Below are positions 1-8,517 of a stretch of 64,000 nucleotides of DNA, in pieces. Made by a program: the position numbers and the translations under genes. Position 1 is the stretch's first letter. Each line of letters begins with the position of its first letter. The notes beneath the pieces were generated by a model. It had not been told where the DNA came from and did no database searches. It saw only the letters and a list, made by a program, of their open reading frames with translations. The stretch covers positions 1 to 64,000 of the forward strand of contig JFHF01000007.1 of the NCBI GenBank assembly GCA_000648925.1, read 5' to 3'. This stretch comes from Caballeronia jiangsuensis (lineage in GTDB: Bacteria > Pseudomonadota > Gammaproteobacteria > Burkholderiales > Burkholderiaceae).

Positions 1-281
1 CGCCGGCCGATGCGGCTCCTCTCGGCGCGATGGCCCCGACGCCCGCGAGCGCGCCCCGCGTGGCGGCGCGTCCCGGCGAGATCGCGACGCGCGAGGACGC
101 CATTGCGCTGCTCGACGCGGTCTGCGCGTTTCTCGAACGCACCGAGCCTGCGCATCCCGCGCCGCTTTTGATCCGGCGCGCGCGCGGGTGGCTCGGCAAG
201 GACTTCCTCTCCGTGATGCAGGACCTGGCGCCGGAGAGCCTCACGCAGATTCACCTGATCGCGGGAACCAGGCCGCGTTGA
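1..281 (+). CDS. tssA: TssA, C-terminal end (partial)
   Basis: Only the last ~93 codons are in the window; the frame is open to the left edge from base 3, so the start lies outside. The visible tail contains the pattern LIRRARGWLGKDFLSVMQDL followed by a PESL motif, typical of the C-terminus of ImpA/TssA proteins that cap and stabilise the growing T6SS sheath-tube in the cytoplasm. It sits 84 bp ahead of tssB on the same strand, the usual tssA-tssB-tssC order. A Met at base 30 is internal to the reading frame, not a credible start. Confidence 0.85.
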   Translation, partial: PADAAPLGAMAPTPASAPRVAARPGEIATREDAIALLDAVCAFLERTEPAHPAPLLIRRARGWLGKDFLSVMQDLAPESLTQIHLIAGTRPR

Positions 282-310
282 CCGCGCGGGCCGCAACCCG
301 CTTTAAAACA

Positions 311-342
311 AGCCACGCGTGAATCGTCTTCCAGGCGTGGCT
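311..342 (+). other. Hairpin between tssA and tssB
   Basis: An 8-bp perfect inverted repeat, AGCCACGC at 311-318 and GCGTGGCT at 335-342, encloses a 16-nt loop. It lies just before the tssB ribosome binding site AGGAGG (356-361). There is no T tract, so it is more likely an mRNA processing or stability element than a strong terminator. Confidence 0.4.
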
Positions 343-365
343 CATGCACATGCACAGGAGGCCTC

Positions 366-908
366 ATGGCAACCAGCAGTCAGAAGTTCATCGCCCGCAA
401 TCGCGCGCCGCGCGTGCAGATCGAATACGACGTCGAGACCTACGGCAGCGAAAAGAAGATCCAGCTTCCGTTCGTGATGGGCGTCATGGCCGACCTCTCC
501 GGCAAGCCGGCGGAAGCGCTGCCGCCCGTCGAGCAGCGCAAGTTCCAGGAAATCGACATCGACAACTTCGACAGCCGCATGAAGGCGATGCAGCCGCGCG
601 TCGCGTTCCAGGTGCCCAACAAGCTGACGGGCGAGGGCAATCTGAGCGTCGATATCACCTTCGATACGCTCGACGATTTTTCTCCCGCCGCCGTCGCGCG
701 CAAGGTCGACTCGCTCTCGAAGCTGCTGGAGGCGCGCACGCAGCTCGCCAATCTCGTCATCTTCATGGATGGCAAGAACGGCGCGGAGGAACTGATCGCG
801 CGCGTGCTCGACGATCCCGCGCTGCTCAAGACGCTCGCGACCGCGACGCCCGACAAGGCCGCCGCCGACGACGCTTCGACCCCAGCCGCCGCGCCCGCCG
901 CCGAGTGA
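366..908 (+). CDS. tssB: T6SS contractile sheath small subunit TssB (VipA)
   Basis: A 180-aa protein of the ImpB/VipA family. TssB pairs with TssC to build the cytoplasmic contractile sheath around the Hcp tube. Supporting segments are IQLPFVMGVMADLSG near residue 36 and an FDSRMKAMQPR stretch before a conserved LTGEGNL element; the C-terminus is Ala/Pro/Asp-rich and probably disordered. Length fits the family. The ATG follows AGGAGG with a 4-nt spacer. It precedes tssC by 46 bp, and the pair is presumably cotranscribed with tssA. Confidence 0.96.
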   Translation: MATSSQKFIARNRAPRVQIEYDVETYGSEKKIQLPFVMGVMADLSGKPAEALPPVEQRKFQEIDIDNFDSRMKAMQPRVAFQVPNKLTGEGNLSVDITFDTLDDFSPAAVARKVDSLSKLLEARTQLANLVIFMDGKNGAEELIARVLDDPALLKTLATATPDKAAADDASTPAAAPAAE

Positions 909-954
909 GCGTAGCGCGCAAGCCATCACGAACGAGCCCTGAAAGGTAACGACC

Positions 955-2460
955 ATGTCCGACATTCCTCAAGCGGCCGAAGCCGCACCCGAACTGCAGG
1001 GCGCGACGCTCGAAGGCAACGACCTCGCCTCGCTGCTGAACCGCGAGTTCCGCCCCAAGAGCGACGAGGCGAAGACCGCGGTGCAGACGGCGGTACAGAC
1101 GCTCGCGCAGCAGGCGCTCTCGCAGACGCAGATCATCTCCGGCGACGCCATCCGCTCGATTCAGGCGATGATCGCCGAGATCGACAAGAAGCTCACCGAG
1201 CAGGTGAACGAAGTGATGCATCATGCCGACTTCCAGAAGCTGGAAGGCTCGTGGCGCGGGCTGTACTACCTCATCAACAACACCGAAACCGACGAGATGC
1301 TCAAGATTCGCGTGATGAACATCTCGAAGAAGGATCTCGGCAAGACGCTCAAGCGTTTCAAGGGCGTCGCGTGGGACCAGAGCCCGCTGTTCAAGCAGAT
1401 CTACGAGCACGAGTACGGCCAGCTCGGCGGCGAGCCGTTCGGCGCGTTCATCGGCGACTACTACTTCAATCAGACGCCGCCCGATGTCGAACTGCTCGGG
1501 GAGATGTCGAAGATCGCGGCCGCGGCGCACTCGCCCTTCATCGCCGCGGCCGATCCGAGTCTCCTGCAGATGGATTCGTGGCAGGAGCTCGCCAACCCGC
1601 GCGATCTCACGAAGATATTCGGTACACCGGAATATGCGAGCTGGCGTTCGCTGCGCACGTCGGAAGATTCACGCTATATCGGCCTCGCGATGCCGCGCTT
1701 TCTGGCGCGCGTGCCTTACGGCGCGAAAACCGAGCCCGTCGATGAATTCGACTTCGAGGAAGAAACGGGTTCCGCCGATCACTCCAAGTACACATGGGCC
1801 AATTCGGCCTATGCGATGGGCGTGAACATCACGCGTTCGTTCAAGCTCTATAGCTGGTGCTCGCGCATTCGCGGCGTGGAGTCGGGCGGCGCGGTCGAAG
1901 GGCTGCCCGTGCACAGTTTCCCGACCGACGACGGCGGCGTCGACATGAAGTGCCCGACGGAAATCGCCATCTCGGATCGCCGCGAGGCCGAACTCGCGAA
2001 GAACGGTTTCATGCCGCTGATCCATCGCAAGAACTCGGATTTCGCGGCGTTCATCGGCGCGCAATCGCTGCAGAAGCCCTTCGAATACGAAGACCCCGAC
2101 GCCACCGCGAACGCCGCGCTCGCCGCGCGCCTGCCGTATCTGTTTGCCTGCAACCGCTTCGCGCATTACCTGAAGTGCATCGTGCGCGACAAGGTCGGCA
2201 GCTTCAAGGAACGCTCCGACATGGAGATCTGGCTCAACAAGTGGATCACGCAGTACGTGGACGGCGATCCCGCCAATTCCTCCGAGCACACCAAGGCGCA
2301 GAAGCCGCTCGCTGCCGCCGAAGTGAAGGTGCAGGAAGTGCCGGGCGCGCCGGGCTACTACACGTCGCAGTTCTTTCTGCGTCCGCATTATCAGCTCGAA
2401 GGGCTGACGGTCTCGCTGCGGCTGGTCTCGCGCCTGCCTTCGCAGAAGGAAGCGGCCTGA
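955..2460 (+). CDS. tssC: T6SS contractile sheath large subunit TssC (VipB)
   Basis: A 501-aa protein of the ImpC/VipB family, the large sheath subunit whose N-terminal region intertwines with TssB and whose C-terminus is recognised by the ClpV unfoldase. Diagnostic stretches include GSWRGLYYLINNTETDEMLKI, an FGAFIGDYYF motif and the C-terminal region with YYTSQFFLRPHYQLEGL. Length is normal for the family. It is the last gene of the + strand tssABC run and converges on the leftward operon ending at pppA, with only 34 bp between the stop codons. Confidence 0.97.
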   Translation: MSDIPQAAEAAPELQGATLEGNDLASLLNREFRPKSDEAKTAVQTAVQTLAQQALSQTQIISGDAIRSIQAMIAEIDKKLTEQVNEVMHHADFQKLEGSWRGLYYLINNTETDEMLKIRVMNISKKDLGKTLKRFKGVAWDQSPLFKQIYEHEYGQLGGEPFGAFIGDYYFNQTPPDVELLGEMSKIAAAAHSPFIAAADPSLLQMDSWQELANPRDLTKIFGTPEYASWRSLRTSEDSRYIGLAMPRFLARVPYGAKTEPVDEFDFEEETGSADHSKYTWANSAYAMGVNITRSFKLYSWCSRIRGVESGGAVEGLPVHSFPTDDGGVDMKCPTEIAISDRREAELAKNGFMPLIHRKNSDFAAFIGAQSLQKPFEYEDPDATANAALAARLPYLFACNRFAHYLKCIVRDKVGSFKERSDMEIWLNKWITQYVDGDPANSSEHTKAQKPLAAAEVKVQEVPGAPGYYTSQFFLRPHYQLEGLTVSLRLVSRLPSQKEAA

Positions 2461-2484
2461 ACGTTTCAGATGTTTCGTATCGCC

Positions 2485-2507
2485 GATGCCCGCATCACGC
2501 GGGCATC
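2485..2507. terminator. Convergent hairpin between tssC and pppA
   Basis: A perfect 9-bp inverted repeat, GATGCCCGC (2485-2493) and GCGGGCATC (2499-2507), has a 5-nt loop and lies between two converging operons, overlapping the last codons of pppA. The stem is GC-rich but no T run follows on either strand. It probably acts as a bidirectional terminator or 3-prime stabiliser. Confidence 0.55.
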
Positions 2508-3277
2508 CGCAACACCGTGGTTTCCGATGCATCGCCCACCCACACCGCGCTCGCGGTGAAATTGTCATGTCTGGGCCGCGCGCTGCCGCGCAGACGCGTC
2601 ACCATCAGATCGAGCCATGCGGCAGGCGTCTGCGCCTGTCCGATCGACTCGATCATCACGGATTCGTCGAGATACTCCCAGAAGCCGTCGGTGCAGAGCA
2701 GGAACGCGTCGCCATCGGCGATCGGGAACGGCTCCGCCGACGCCGCGATGGCGAGATCGTCCGCCGTGCCGAGCGCCGAGAACAGCACGTTGCGGCGCGG
2801 ATAGCTGCGCACGTCGCGTGCTTCGAGCAGGTTCGCATCGATCATGCTCTGCACGAGACTGTGATCCTGCGTCTGCACGACCGTCGCGCCGCGCCGGAAG
2901 CAGTAGAGCCGCGTGTCGCCGCAATGCGCCCACGACGCGAGGCCCGCCGCTTCGTCGATGCCGAGCAGCACGGCCGTCGAGCGCATCTGCGCCAGATCGC
3001 CGTCATGCTCCTGCGCATCGATGATGGCGTCGTTCGCGCGCAGCAGCACGCGCAACAGGTTCGGCCCGGTGAGCGCGACGCCCGCCTGCGCGACGCGTGC
3101 GAGTTCGGCGAGTACGGTATCGACTGCGATGCGCGAGGCCGTGTCGCCGCCGCCGTGACCGCCCGCGCCGTCCGCGACCACGCTCGCGAACAGCGCCGCG
3201 TGCCGCCATTGCCCGTAAGCGTCCTCGTTGCGCGAGCGCCCGCCCACATCGCTCACGCTTGCGGTTTGAAGTTGCAT
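2495..3277 (-). CDS. pppA: PP2C-type Ser/Thr phosphatase of the T6SS (PppA-like)
   Basis: A 260-aa PPM/PP2C phosphatase. The metal-binding motifs are visible in order: a NED near residue 16, VADGAGGHGGG near 36, CGDTRLY around 120, and CTDGFWEY near 190. In T6SS loci, PppA dephosphorylates the FHA protein phosphorylated by PpkA, switching the machine off. Here it is the last gene of the leftward operon, 19 bp after tagH. No PpkA kinase is in the window; it probably lies left of base 1. The protein seems to be a bare catalytic domain without membrane segments. Confidence 0.9.
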   Translation of the reverse strand: MQLQTASVSDVGGRSRNEDAYGQWRHAALFASVVADGAGGHGGGDTASRIAVDTVLAELARVAQAGVALTGPNLLRVLLRANDAIIDAQEHDGDLAQMRSTAVLLGIDEAAGLASWAHCGDTRLYCFRRGATVVQTQDHSLVQSMIDANLLEARDVRSYPRRNVLFSALGTADDLAIAASAEPFPIADGDAFLLCTDGFWEYLDESVMIESIGQAQTPAAWLDLMVTRLRGSARPRHDNFTASAVWVGDASETTVLRMPA

Positions 3278-3296
3278 GTCGGTTCTCCGGCGCGCG

Positions 3297-4658
3297 TCAC
3301 GGGCGGCCGCGGCGTTTCAGTTCGGTGATCTGCGCTTCGTAGGCGGCGACGAACGCCCGGCCGAACAGCATATGGAAATCTTCGGTCGCCTCGCTCGACA
3401 ACTGGCCGTAAAGCTCGGTGAAGAGATCCCAGCAGCGCGCGCGGCGCTTCTTGCCGGACATGAGATCGTCGAACCGCGAACGCCCGGGCAGACGCGCCTC
3501 GATGCGTTGCGGCTCGAAGCGCTCGAACACGCCGTCGAGCGCCGCGCGCATGCCGGCGACCATGCCGACCTGATGCGCGCGCAGATCGGCGCAGGCATCG
3601 GCGAGCGCAGCGGCGGGCGGCATGAAGCCGCGCGTGGGCCCGCTGAGCAGATGCGCGAGCGCGGCGTCCACGTTCGGCGAGAACTTGAGCGGATTGTTGT
3701 CCGCCGCCGCGATGATCGTCGCCTCCGTGCGCATTTCGCGCTTGAACGCGGCGCGCGCGGCGAGCAGTTCGAGCGTGCCCTGGATCGATTCGCGCAACAA
3801 CGTGCCGATGAGCTGCATCAGCGCGGGCGTGAGCGCTTCGATCCGCACGCCGGGGGCGTCGAGGCCTTGCAATAGGGCCGCGATGAGGGCGCGCTGATCG
3901 CCCTGCACCGCAGGCGCGGGCGAAGGCGCGGCTGCCGGCGCTGGCGCGGCGCGTGCGGCCGGCGGCGTGAACGCGCTGTGCAACTCCGAGCCGGCGTCGG
4001 ACAGCGTGGCGGGCGGCGCGACTGGCCGCGCCGCGCCGGTCAGACTCGCGAACGGGTCGTCGTCGTGGGCGGTGTTGGGCTGTGTGATCGGATCGATGAG
4101 CGGATCGATGAGCGGTTCCATCAGCGGATTCGACGCGCCCGGCGCGAGACCGAAAAGCTCGTCGATGGAACGCTTTGAAGCTGGATCGTCGAACTCGAAG
4201 TCGAAACGCTCATGCGCCGCGCCGGACTCGGGCGCTGCGAGCGGTTCGGCCGCGGCGGGCGCATCGAAGAGGCCCGCGAACGGATCGTCCGGCGTTGCGG
4301 CGGCGTTTGCGTATGGCGTCTCGAAGGACGTCTCCGTGCGATCCTCGTCGCACACTTGCGCGCGCAACTGATAGCCGCCGATCTGCACTTCATCTCCGTG
4401 CGCGAGCGGCACTTCCTGACCGGGGTCGAGCGGCACGCCGTTGACGAGCGCGGGATTGCTGCCGCGATCGGTCAGCCGGTACGCGCCGTCGCGCCACGCG
4501 ATCTGCGCGTGCATACGCGAGACGGTGCGCTCGGCGTCGTCGAGCACGAGCCGGTTCGTCACCGCGCGCCCGATGGTGCCGCCCTCGGCGCTGAAGCTCG
4601 CCGCGAGCGGCGTGCGCGGCGGCTGGCCGTTGTGACGGGTCACCGTGAGTGTGAGCAT
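3297..4658 (-). CDS. tagH: T6SS-associated FHA-domain protein TagH (Fha)
   Basis: A 453-aa protein with an N-terminal forkhead-associated domain (about residues 25-95, with GRAVTNRLVL, VSRMHAQI and DRGSNPALVNG, the phosphothreonine-binding loops). A Pro/Ala-rich linker follows, then a C-terminal domain typical of T6SS FHA proteins (from NNPLKFSPNVDAALAHLL to the end, about 300-453). It acts as the phospho-dependent activator of T6SS assembly, antagonised by the adjacent phosphatase. It starts 3 bp after the clpV stop codon, so translation is likely coupled. The linker carries short repeats built on MEPLIDPLIDPI. Confidence 0.93.
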   Translation of the reverse strand: MLTLTVTRHNGQPPRTPLAASFSAEGGTIGRAVTNRLVLDDAERTVSRMHAQIAWRDGAYRLTDRGSNPALVNGVPLDPGQEVPLAHGDEVQIGGYQLRAQVCDEDRTETSFETPYANAAATPDDPFAGLFDAPAAAEPLAAPESGAAHERFDFEFDDPASKRSIDELFGLAPGASNPLMEPLIDPLIDPITQPNTAHDDDPFASLTGAARPVAPPATLSDAGSELHSAFTPPAARAAPAPAAAPSPAPAVQGDQRALIAALLQGLDAPGVRIEALTPALMQLIGTLLRESIQGTLELLAARAAFKREMRTEATIIAAADNNPLKFSPNVDAALAHLLSGPTRGFMPPAAALADACADLRAHQVGMVAGMRAALDGVFERFEPQRIEARLPGRSRFDDLMSGKKRRARCWDLFTELYGQLSSEATEDFHMLFGRAFVAAYEAQITELKRRGRP

Positions 4659-4661
4659 GGT

Positions 4662-7325
4662 TCAGTCGAACGCGTAGACGAAGTCGTTCGCGCTCGCCGA
4701 CAGCCGGATGCGCCCGAGCGCGCCGCCTTCGGTGAGCCGCGTCAGATACTCCGTGGAAATGCGCGGCAGCACGGTATTGGTGAGCAGCGCGTCGATCACG
4801 CGTCCGCCCGATTCGGCCTCCGTGCAGCGCGACACGATCAGCCGCACGGCGTCGTCGTCGTAGTCGAACGGAATGCCGTGATTGTCCGACACGCGCCTGC
4901 GGATGCGCTCCAGTTGCAGACGCACGATATCGGCCATCATCGCGTCGGAGAGCGGGTAGTAGGGCACCGTGACGAGCCGCCCGAGCAGCGCGGCGGGAAA
5001 CACGTCGAGGAGCGGACGGCGCAACGCGGCGGCGAGCGCGTCCGGCGCGGGTGCGTTCGCGGGGTCGCGGCACATCGACATGATCAGCTCCGAGCCGACA
5101 TTCGAGGTCAGCAGGATGATCGTGTTCTTGAAGTCGATATAGCGTCCCTCGCCGTCTTCCATCCAGCCCTTGTCGAAGACCTGGAAGAAGATTTCGTGCA
5201 CGTCGGGATGCGCCTTCTCCACTTCGTCGAGCAGCACGACGCTGTACGGGCGGCGGCGCACGGCCTCGGTGAGGATGCCGCCTTCGCCGTAACCCACATA
5301 GCCGGGCGGCGCGCCCTTGAGCGTCGAGACCGTGTGCGCTTCCTGGAACTCGCTCATGTTGATGGTGATGACGTTCTGCTCGCCGCCGTAGAGCGTTTCG
5401 GCGAGCGCGAGCGCGGTTTCCGTCTTGCCGACGCCCGAAGTGCCCGCGAGCAGGAAAACGCCGACCGGCTTGTCGGGATTGTCGAGACGCGCGCGCGACG
5501 TCTGGATGCGCTTCGCGATCATCTCCAGCGCGTGGCGCTGGCCGATCACGCGGCGATCGAGCGCATCGGCGAGATTGAGCACGGCGGCCAGCTCGTTCTT
5601 GAGCATTCTGCCGACGGGAATGCCGGTCCAGTCCGCGACCACGCCCGCGACCACGCCCGCATCGACGCTCGGCAGGATCAGCGGCGCGTCGCCCTGCAAT
5701 TCGACGAGCCGCCTCTTGAGTTCGGCGAGACGCGCGAGGCGTTCATCGCGCGAGGGCGGCGTTTCGCCTTCCGCCGGGGTATCCACGGCCGCGCCGCTTT
5801 CGCGCAACGCGGCCCGCAACGCCAGCAATTCGTCGACGACCTGCTTCTCGTCCTTCCAGCGCGCTTCCAGGCCAGCGAGCGTGTCGCGTTCGCGGGCGAG
5901 CGCCGCTTCGACATCCGCTGCACGCGTGCCGACATCGACGCCCACATTCGACTCGCGCGCGATGATCTGCGCTTCCACGTCGAGCGATTCGATGCGCCGC
6001 TGGCAATCGTCGACCTGCGGCGGCGTCGCGTGCTGGCTGACCGCGACGCGCGCGCACGCGGTATCGAGCAGCGACACGGCCTTGTCGGGCAACTGCCGCG
6101 CCGGAATGTAGCGATGCGACAGCCGCACGGCCGCCTCGATCGCCTCGTCGAGCAACTGCACGCGATGATGGCCTTCGAGCACCGCCGCCACGCCGCGCAG
6201 CATGCGCACCGCCTTGGTTTCATCGGGTTCGTGGACCTGCACGACCTGAAAGCGCCGCGTGAGCGCCGGGTCCTTCTCGATGTGTTTCTTGTACTCCGCC
6301 CACGTCGTCGCGCCGATGGTGCGCAGATCGCCGCGCGCGAGCGCCGGCTTGAGCAGATTGGCCGCGTCGCCGGTACCCGCCGCGCCGCCCGCGCCGACGA
6401 TGGTATGCACTTCGTCGATGAACAGGATCACCGGCTTCGGGCTCGCCTGCACGTCCTCGACGACTTGCCGCAGCCGCTGCTCGAATTCGCCCTTCATGCT
6501 CGCGCCCGCCTGCAACAGACCGAGATCGAGCGACCAGAGCGCGACTTCGCGCAACGGCGGCGGCACGTCGCCGCGCACGAGACGCTGCGCGAAGCCTTCG
6601 ACGACGGCGGTCTTGCCCACGCCAGCCTCGCCGGTCAGAAGCGGATTGTTCTGCCGCCGGCGCATGAGGATATCGACGAGCTGGCGGATTTCATCGTCGC
6701 GGCCGGTGACGGGATCGAGCGCGCCGCGACGCGCCTTGTCCGTCAGATCGGTGGCGTATTTGTGCAGGGCTTCCTGCTTGCCCATGCTCGCGGGCGCGGT
6801 CTCGCCTTCGGGCGCGCTCGTCTGCGTGCGCGGCTCGTCGGCGTTTTCCTCGACGGAATCGGCGACGATGCGTGCGAAGTTATCCGAAAGATCTTCCGGC
6901 CTGATGCGCTCGAATTGCCGCGAGATGCCGACGAGCACGCCGCGCAAACGCGGTGTCTTCAACATGCCGACGAGCAGATGACCCGTGCGCACTTTGCTCG
7001 CGCCGTACAGCAGCGTGCCGTAGACCCAGCCGCGCTCGATCGCGTCGGTGATGTGCTCGGAGATGTCGGAGATGGACGTCGCGCCGCGCGGCAGCCGGTC
7101 GAGCGCGGCGGTCAGCTCGCGGGCGAGCGCGGCGGCGTCCACGTCGTAGTGCGCGATGATCCGCTGCAGATCGGAGCGCGGCGTCTCCAGCATCTGCATG
7201 AGCCAGTGCGCGAGTTCCACGTAGGGATTGCCGCGCATCTTGCAGTACACCGTCGCGCTCTCCACGGTTTTGTAGCCGAGCCTGTCCAGCTTGCCGAACA
7301 GCGCCACACGACTGATCTCCGCCAT
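4662..7325 (-). CDS. clpV: T6SS sheath-disassembly ATPase ClpV (TssH)
   Basis: An 887-aa class I Clp/Hsp100 AAA+ unfoldase that recycles contracted TssBC sheath. An N-terminal double Clp-N domain precedes NBD1, with Walker A GEAGVGKT near residue 233 and Walker B ILFIDEVHTI. A coiled-coil middle domain (about 410-520) follows, then NBD2 with Walker A GTSGVGKT near 626 and Walker B VVLLDEVEKAHPDVHEIFFQ. The double NBD plus the T6SS-type N-domain separates it from housekeeping ClpB. It sits in the leftward T6SS operon between tssG (94 bp upstream) and tagH. Confidence 0.97.
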   Translation of the reverse strand: MAEISRVALFGKLDRLGYKTVESATVYCKMRGNPYVELAHWLMQMLETPRSDLQRIIAHYDVDAAALARELTAALDRLPRGATSISDISEHITDAIERGWVYGTLLYGASKVRTGHLLVGMLKTPRLRGVLVGISRQFERIRPEDLSDNFARIVADSVEENADEPRTQTSAPEGETAPASMGKQEALHKYATDLTDKARRGALDPVTGRDDEIRQLVDILMRRRQNNPLLTGEAGVGKTAVVEGFAQRLVRGDVPPPLREVALWSLDLGLLQAGASMKGEFEQRLRQVVEDVQASPKPVILFIDEVHTIVGAGGAAGTGDAANLLKPALARGDLRTIGATTWAEYKKHIEKDPALTRRFQVVQVHEPDETKAVRMLRGVAAVLEGHHRVQLLDEAIEAAVRLSHRYIPARQLPDKAVSLLDTACARVAVSQHATPPQVDDCQRRIESLDVEAQIIARESNVGVDVGTRAADVEAALARERDTLAGLEARWKDEKQVVDELLALRAALRESGAAVDTPAEGETPPSRDERLARLAELKRRLVELQGDAPLILPSVDAGVVAGVVADWTGIPVGRMLKNELAAVLNLADALDRRVIGQRHALEMIAKRIQTSRARLDNPDKPVGVFLLAGTSGVGKTETALALAETLYGGEQNVITINMSEFQEAHTVSTLKGAPPGYVGYGEGGILTEAVRRRPYSVVLLDEVEKAHPDVHEIFFQVFDKGWMEDGEGRYIDFKNTIILLTSNVGSELIMSMCRDPANAPAPDALAAALRRPLLDVFPAALLGRLVTVPYYPLSDAMMADIVRLQLERIRRRVSDNHGIPFDYDDDAVRLIVSRCTEAESGGRVIDALLTNTVLPRISTEYLTRLTEGGALGRIRLSASANDFVYAFD

Positions 7326-7419
7326 CGTCCGACTCCTTTGAACGCGCGCGCGCCGACCGGAGGCGCGGCTTCATCCGATAAGACGGCGCTCGTGCGGTGT
7401 TTTTGCAAAGCGCATCGAT

Positions 7420-8517
7420 TCAGGCGACATGCGCATCGGCGTCGAGCGCGAGATCGGCGCGATCGGTCTTGCGCGCGAGCGTGCCGAGCCACGCCGAATA
7501 GCCGAGGCGGCCATAGCGCCCCGGCCGCGCGGTCGGCACTTCCTTTGCGGCGAGCACGAGTTGCGCATCCCATGCAAGCTCGCCGTTCAGATGCCGGCGA
7601 ACCAGCGCGACGAGCGTCGATAGCGCCGCGCCGCCCGGCAGGAACGATTCGTACTGCGCGAGCGTGAGCGGCCCGAGCACGAGGCGGAATGCGTGCTGAC
7701 GGTCCCACACGCGCGCGCCGAGCACCGCGCCGTGGCCGAGTTGCGCGAAGCCCGCCGAACGCGATGAAAAGCGCGTCGCGCGCGATCGCAACGCGGTGCG
7801 CTCGGCGCGCGGCAGCGTCATCCAGTGCCCGCGATACGGCTCGATGCGCACCGGCACCCGCAACAGCGCGGACGTGATGCCTTCGAGCACGTCGGCCGGA
7901 CGTGTCTGCATGTTCAGGAGACCCGCGAAATGCAGCTTCGCGTGATCGGAGACGGCGTCGCGCGCTCGCGTCGCCGGATCGGCATGACCGATCAGCGCGC
8001 CGGCATAGAACGCGAAACGATCCTGCGCCGGACGGTCCAGCCCGTTGACCGGACGGCCCTGCGCCCATGCGCGATAGAACAGCAGCAGAAAGCGATGCAG
8101 CAGCGTATCGAGCAGCCGCGCGAAAGCCGTATCGCCATGATGCAGCGCGCGCTCGCGGGCGAAGTCGGTCAGATGCAGCGGCAGCGGTCCGTTCGGTCCG
8201 AGAAAGCCGAAGAAGCGCTGCGCGAGGCGCGGCGCATGGCCGCCGTCATCGTGTGCGAGCGCGGCGAGCGGCGCGGGCGCGAAGGCGAGCGAAACATCTT
8301 GCGCGAGCCGCAACGGTTCGTCGGCGGGCCGCGCGCCCGCGCCGAGACGCGGCAGGTCCGGCGTGAGCGCCTCGATGTGCCGCATCAGCCGATAGAAGTC
8401 GTGACGATGCGGCTCGGCGGCGACGGCGTCGAACAACTCCAGCAGCGCGCGCGTGTGCGCGGGCGCTTCGGCGGGCGCTGGCCGCGCCACGGCTAGAAGA
8501 TCGCTCGCGTGCCGCAT
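7420..8517 (-). CDS. tssG: T6SS baseplate protein TssG
   Basis: A 365-aa protein of the ImpH/VasB/TssG family, part of the wedge complex TssEFGK. The family patterns FYRLMRHIEAL near residue 40, FFGFLGPNGPLPLHLTDF and FYRAWAQGRP are present. I start it at the ATG at 8517, which overlaps the tssF stop by 25 bp, as is common for tssF-tssG. The same frame stays open far upstream, but that extension lies opposite the established tssF frame. It is followed by clpV after 94 bp. Confidence 0.92.
   Translation of the reverse strand: MRHASDLLAVARPAPAEAPAHTRALLELFDAVAAEPHRHDFYRLMRHIEALTPDLPRLGAGARPADEPLRLAQDVSLAFAPAPLAALAHDDGGHAPRLAQRFFGFLGPNGPLPLHLTDFARERALHHGDTAFARLLDTLLHRFLLLFYRAWAQGRPVNGLDRPAQDRFAFYAGALIGHADPATRARDAVSDHAKLHFAGLLNMQTRPADVLEGITSALLRVPVRIEPYRGHWMTLPRAERTALRSRATRFSSRSAGFAQLGHGAVLGARVWDRQHAFRLVLGPLTLAQYESFLPGGAALSTLVALVRRHLNGELAWDAQLVLAAKEVPTARPGRYGRLGYSAWLGTLARKTDRADLALDADAHVA

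Noticed and set aside
4212-7667. Very long open frame on the + strand opposite clpV
   Set aside because: It is Arg/His/Asp-rich with no family pattern and is explained by GC-rich codon bias of the real clpV and tagH genes on the other strand.
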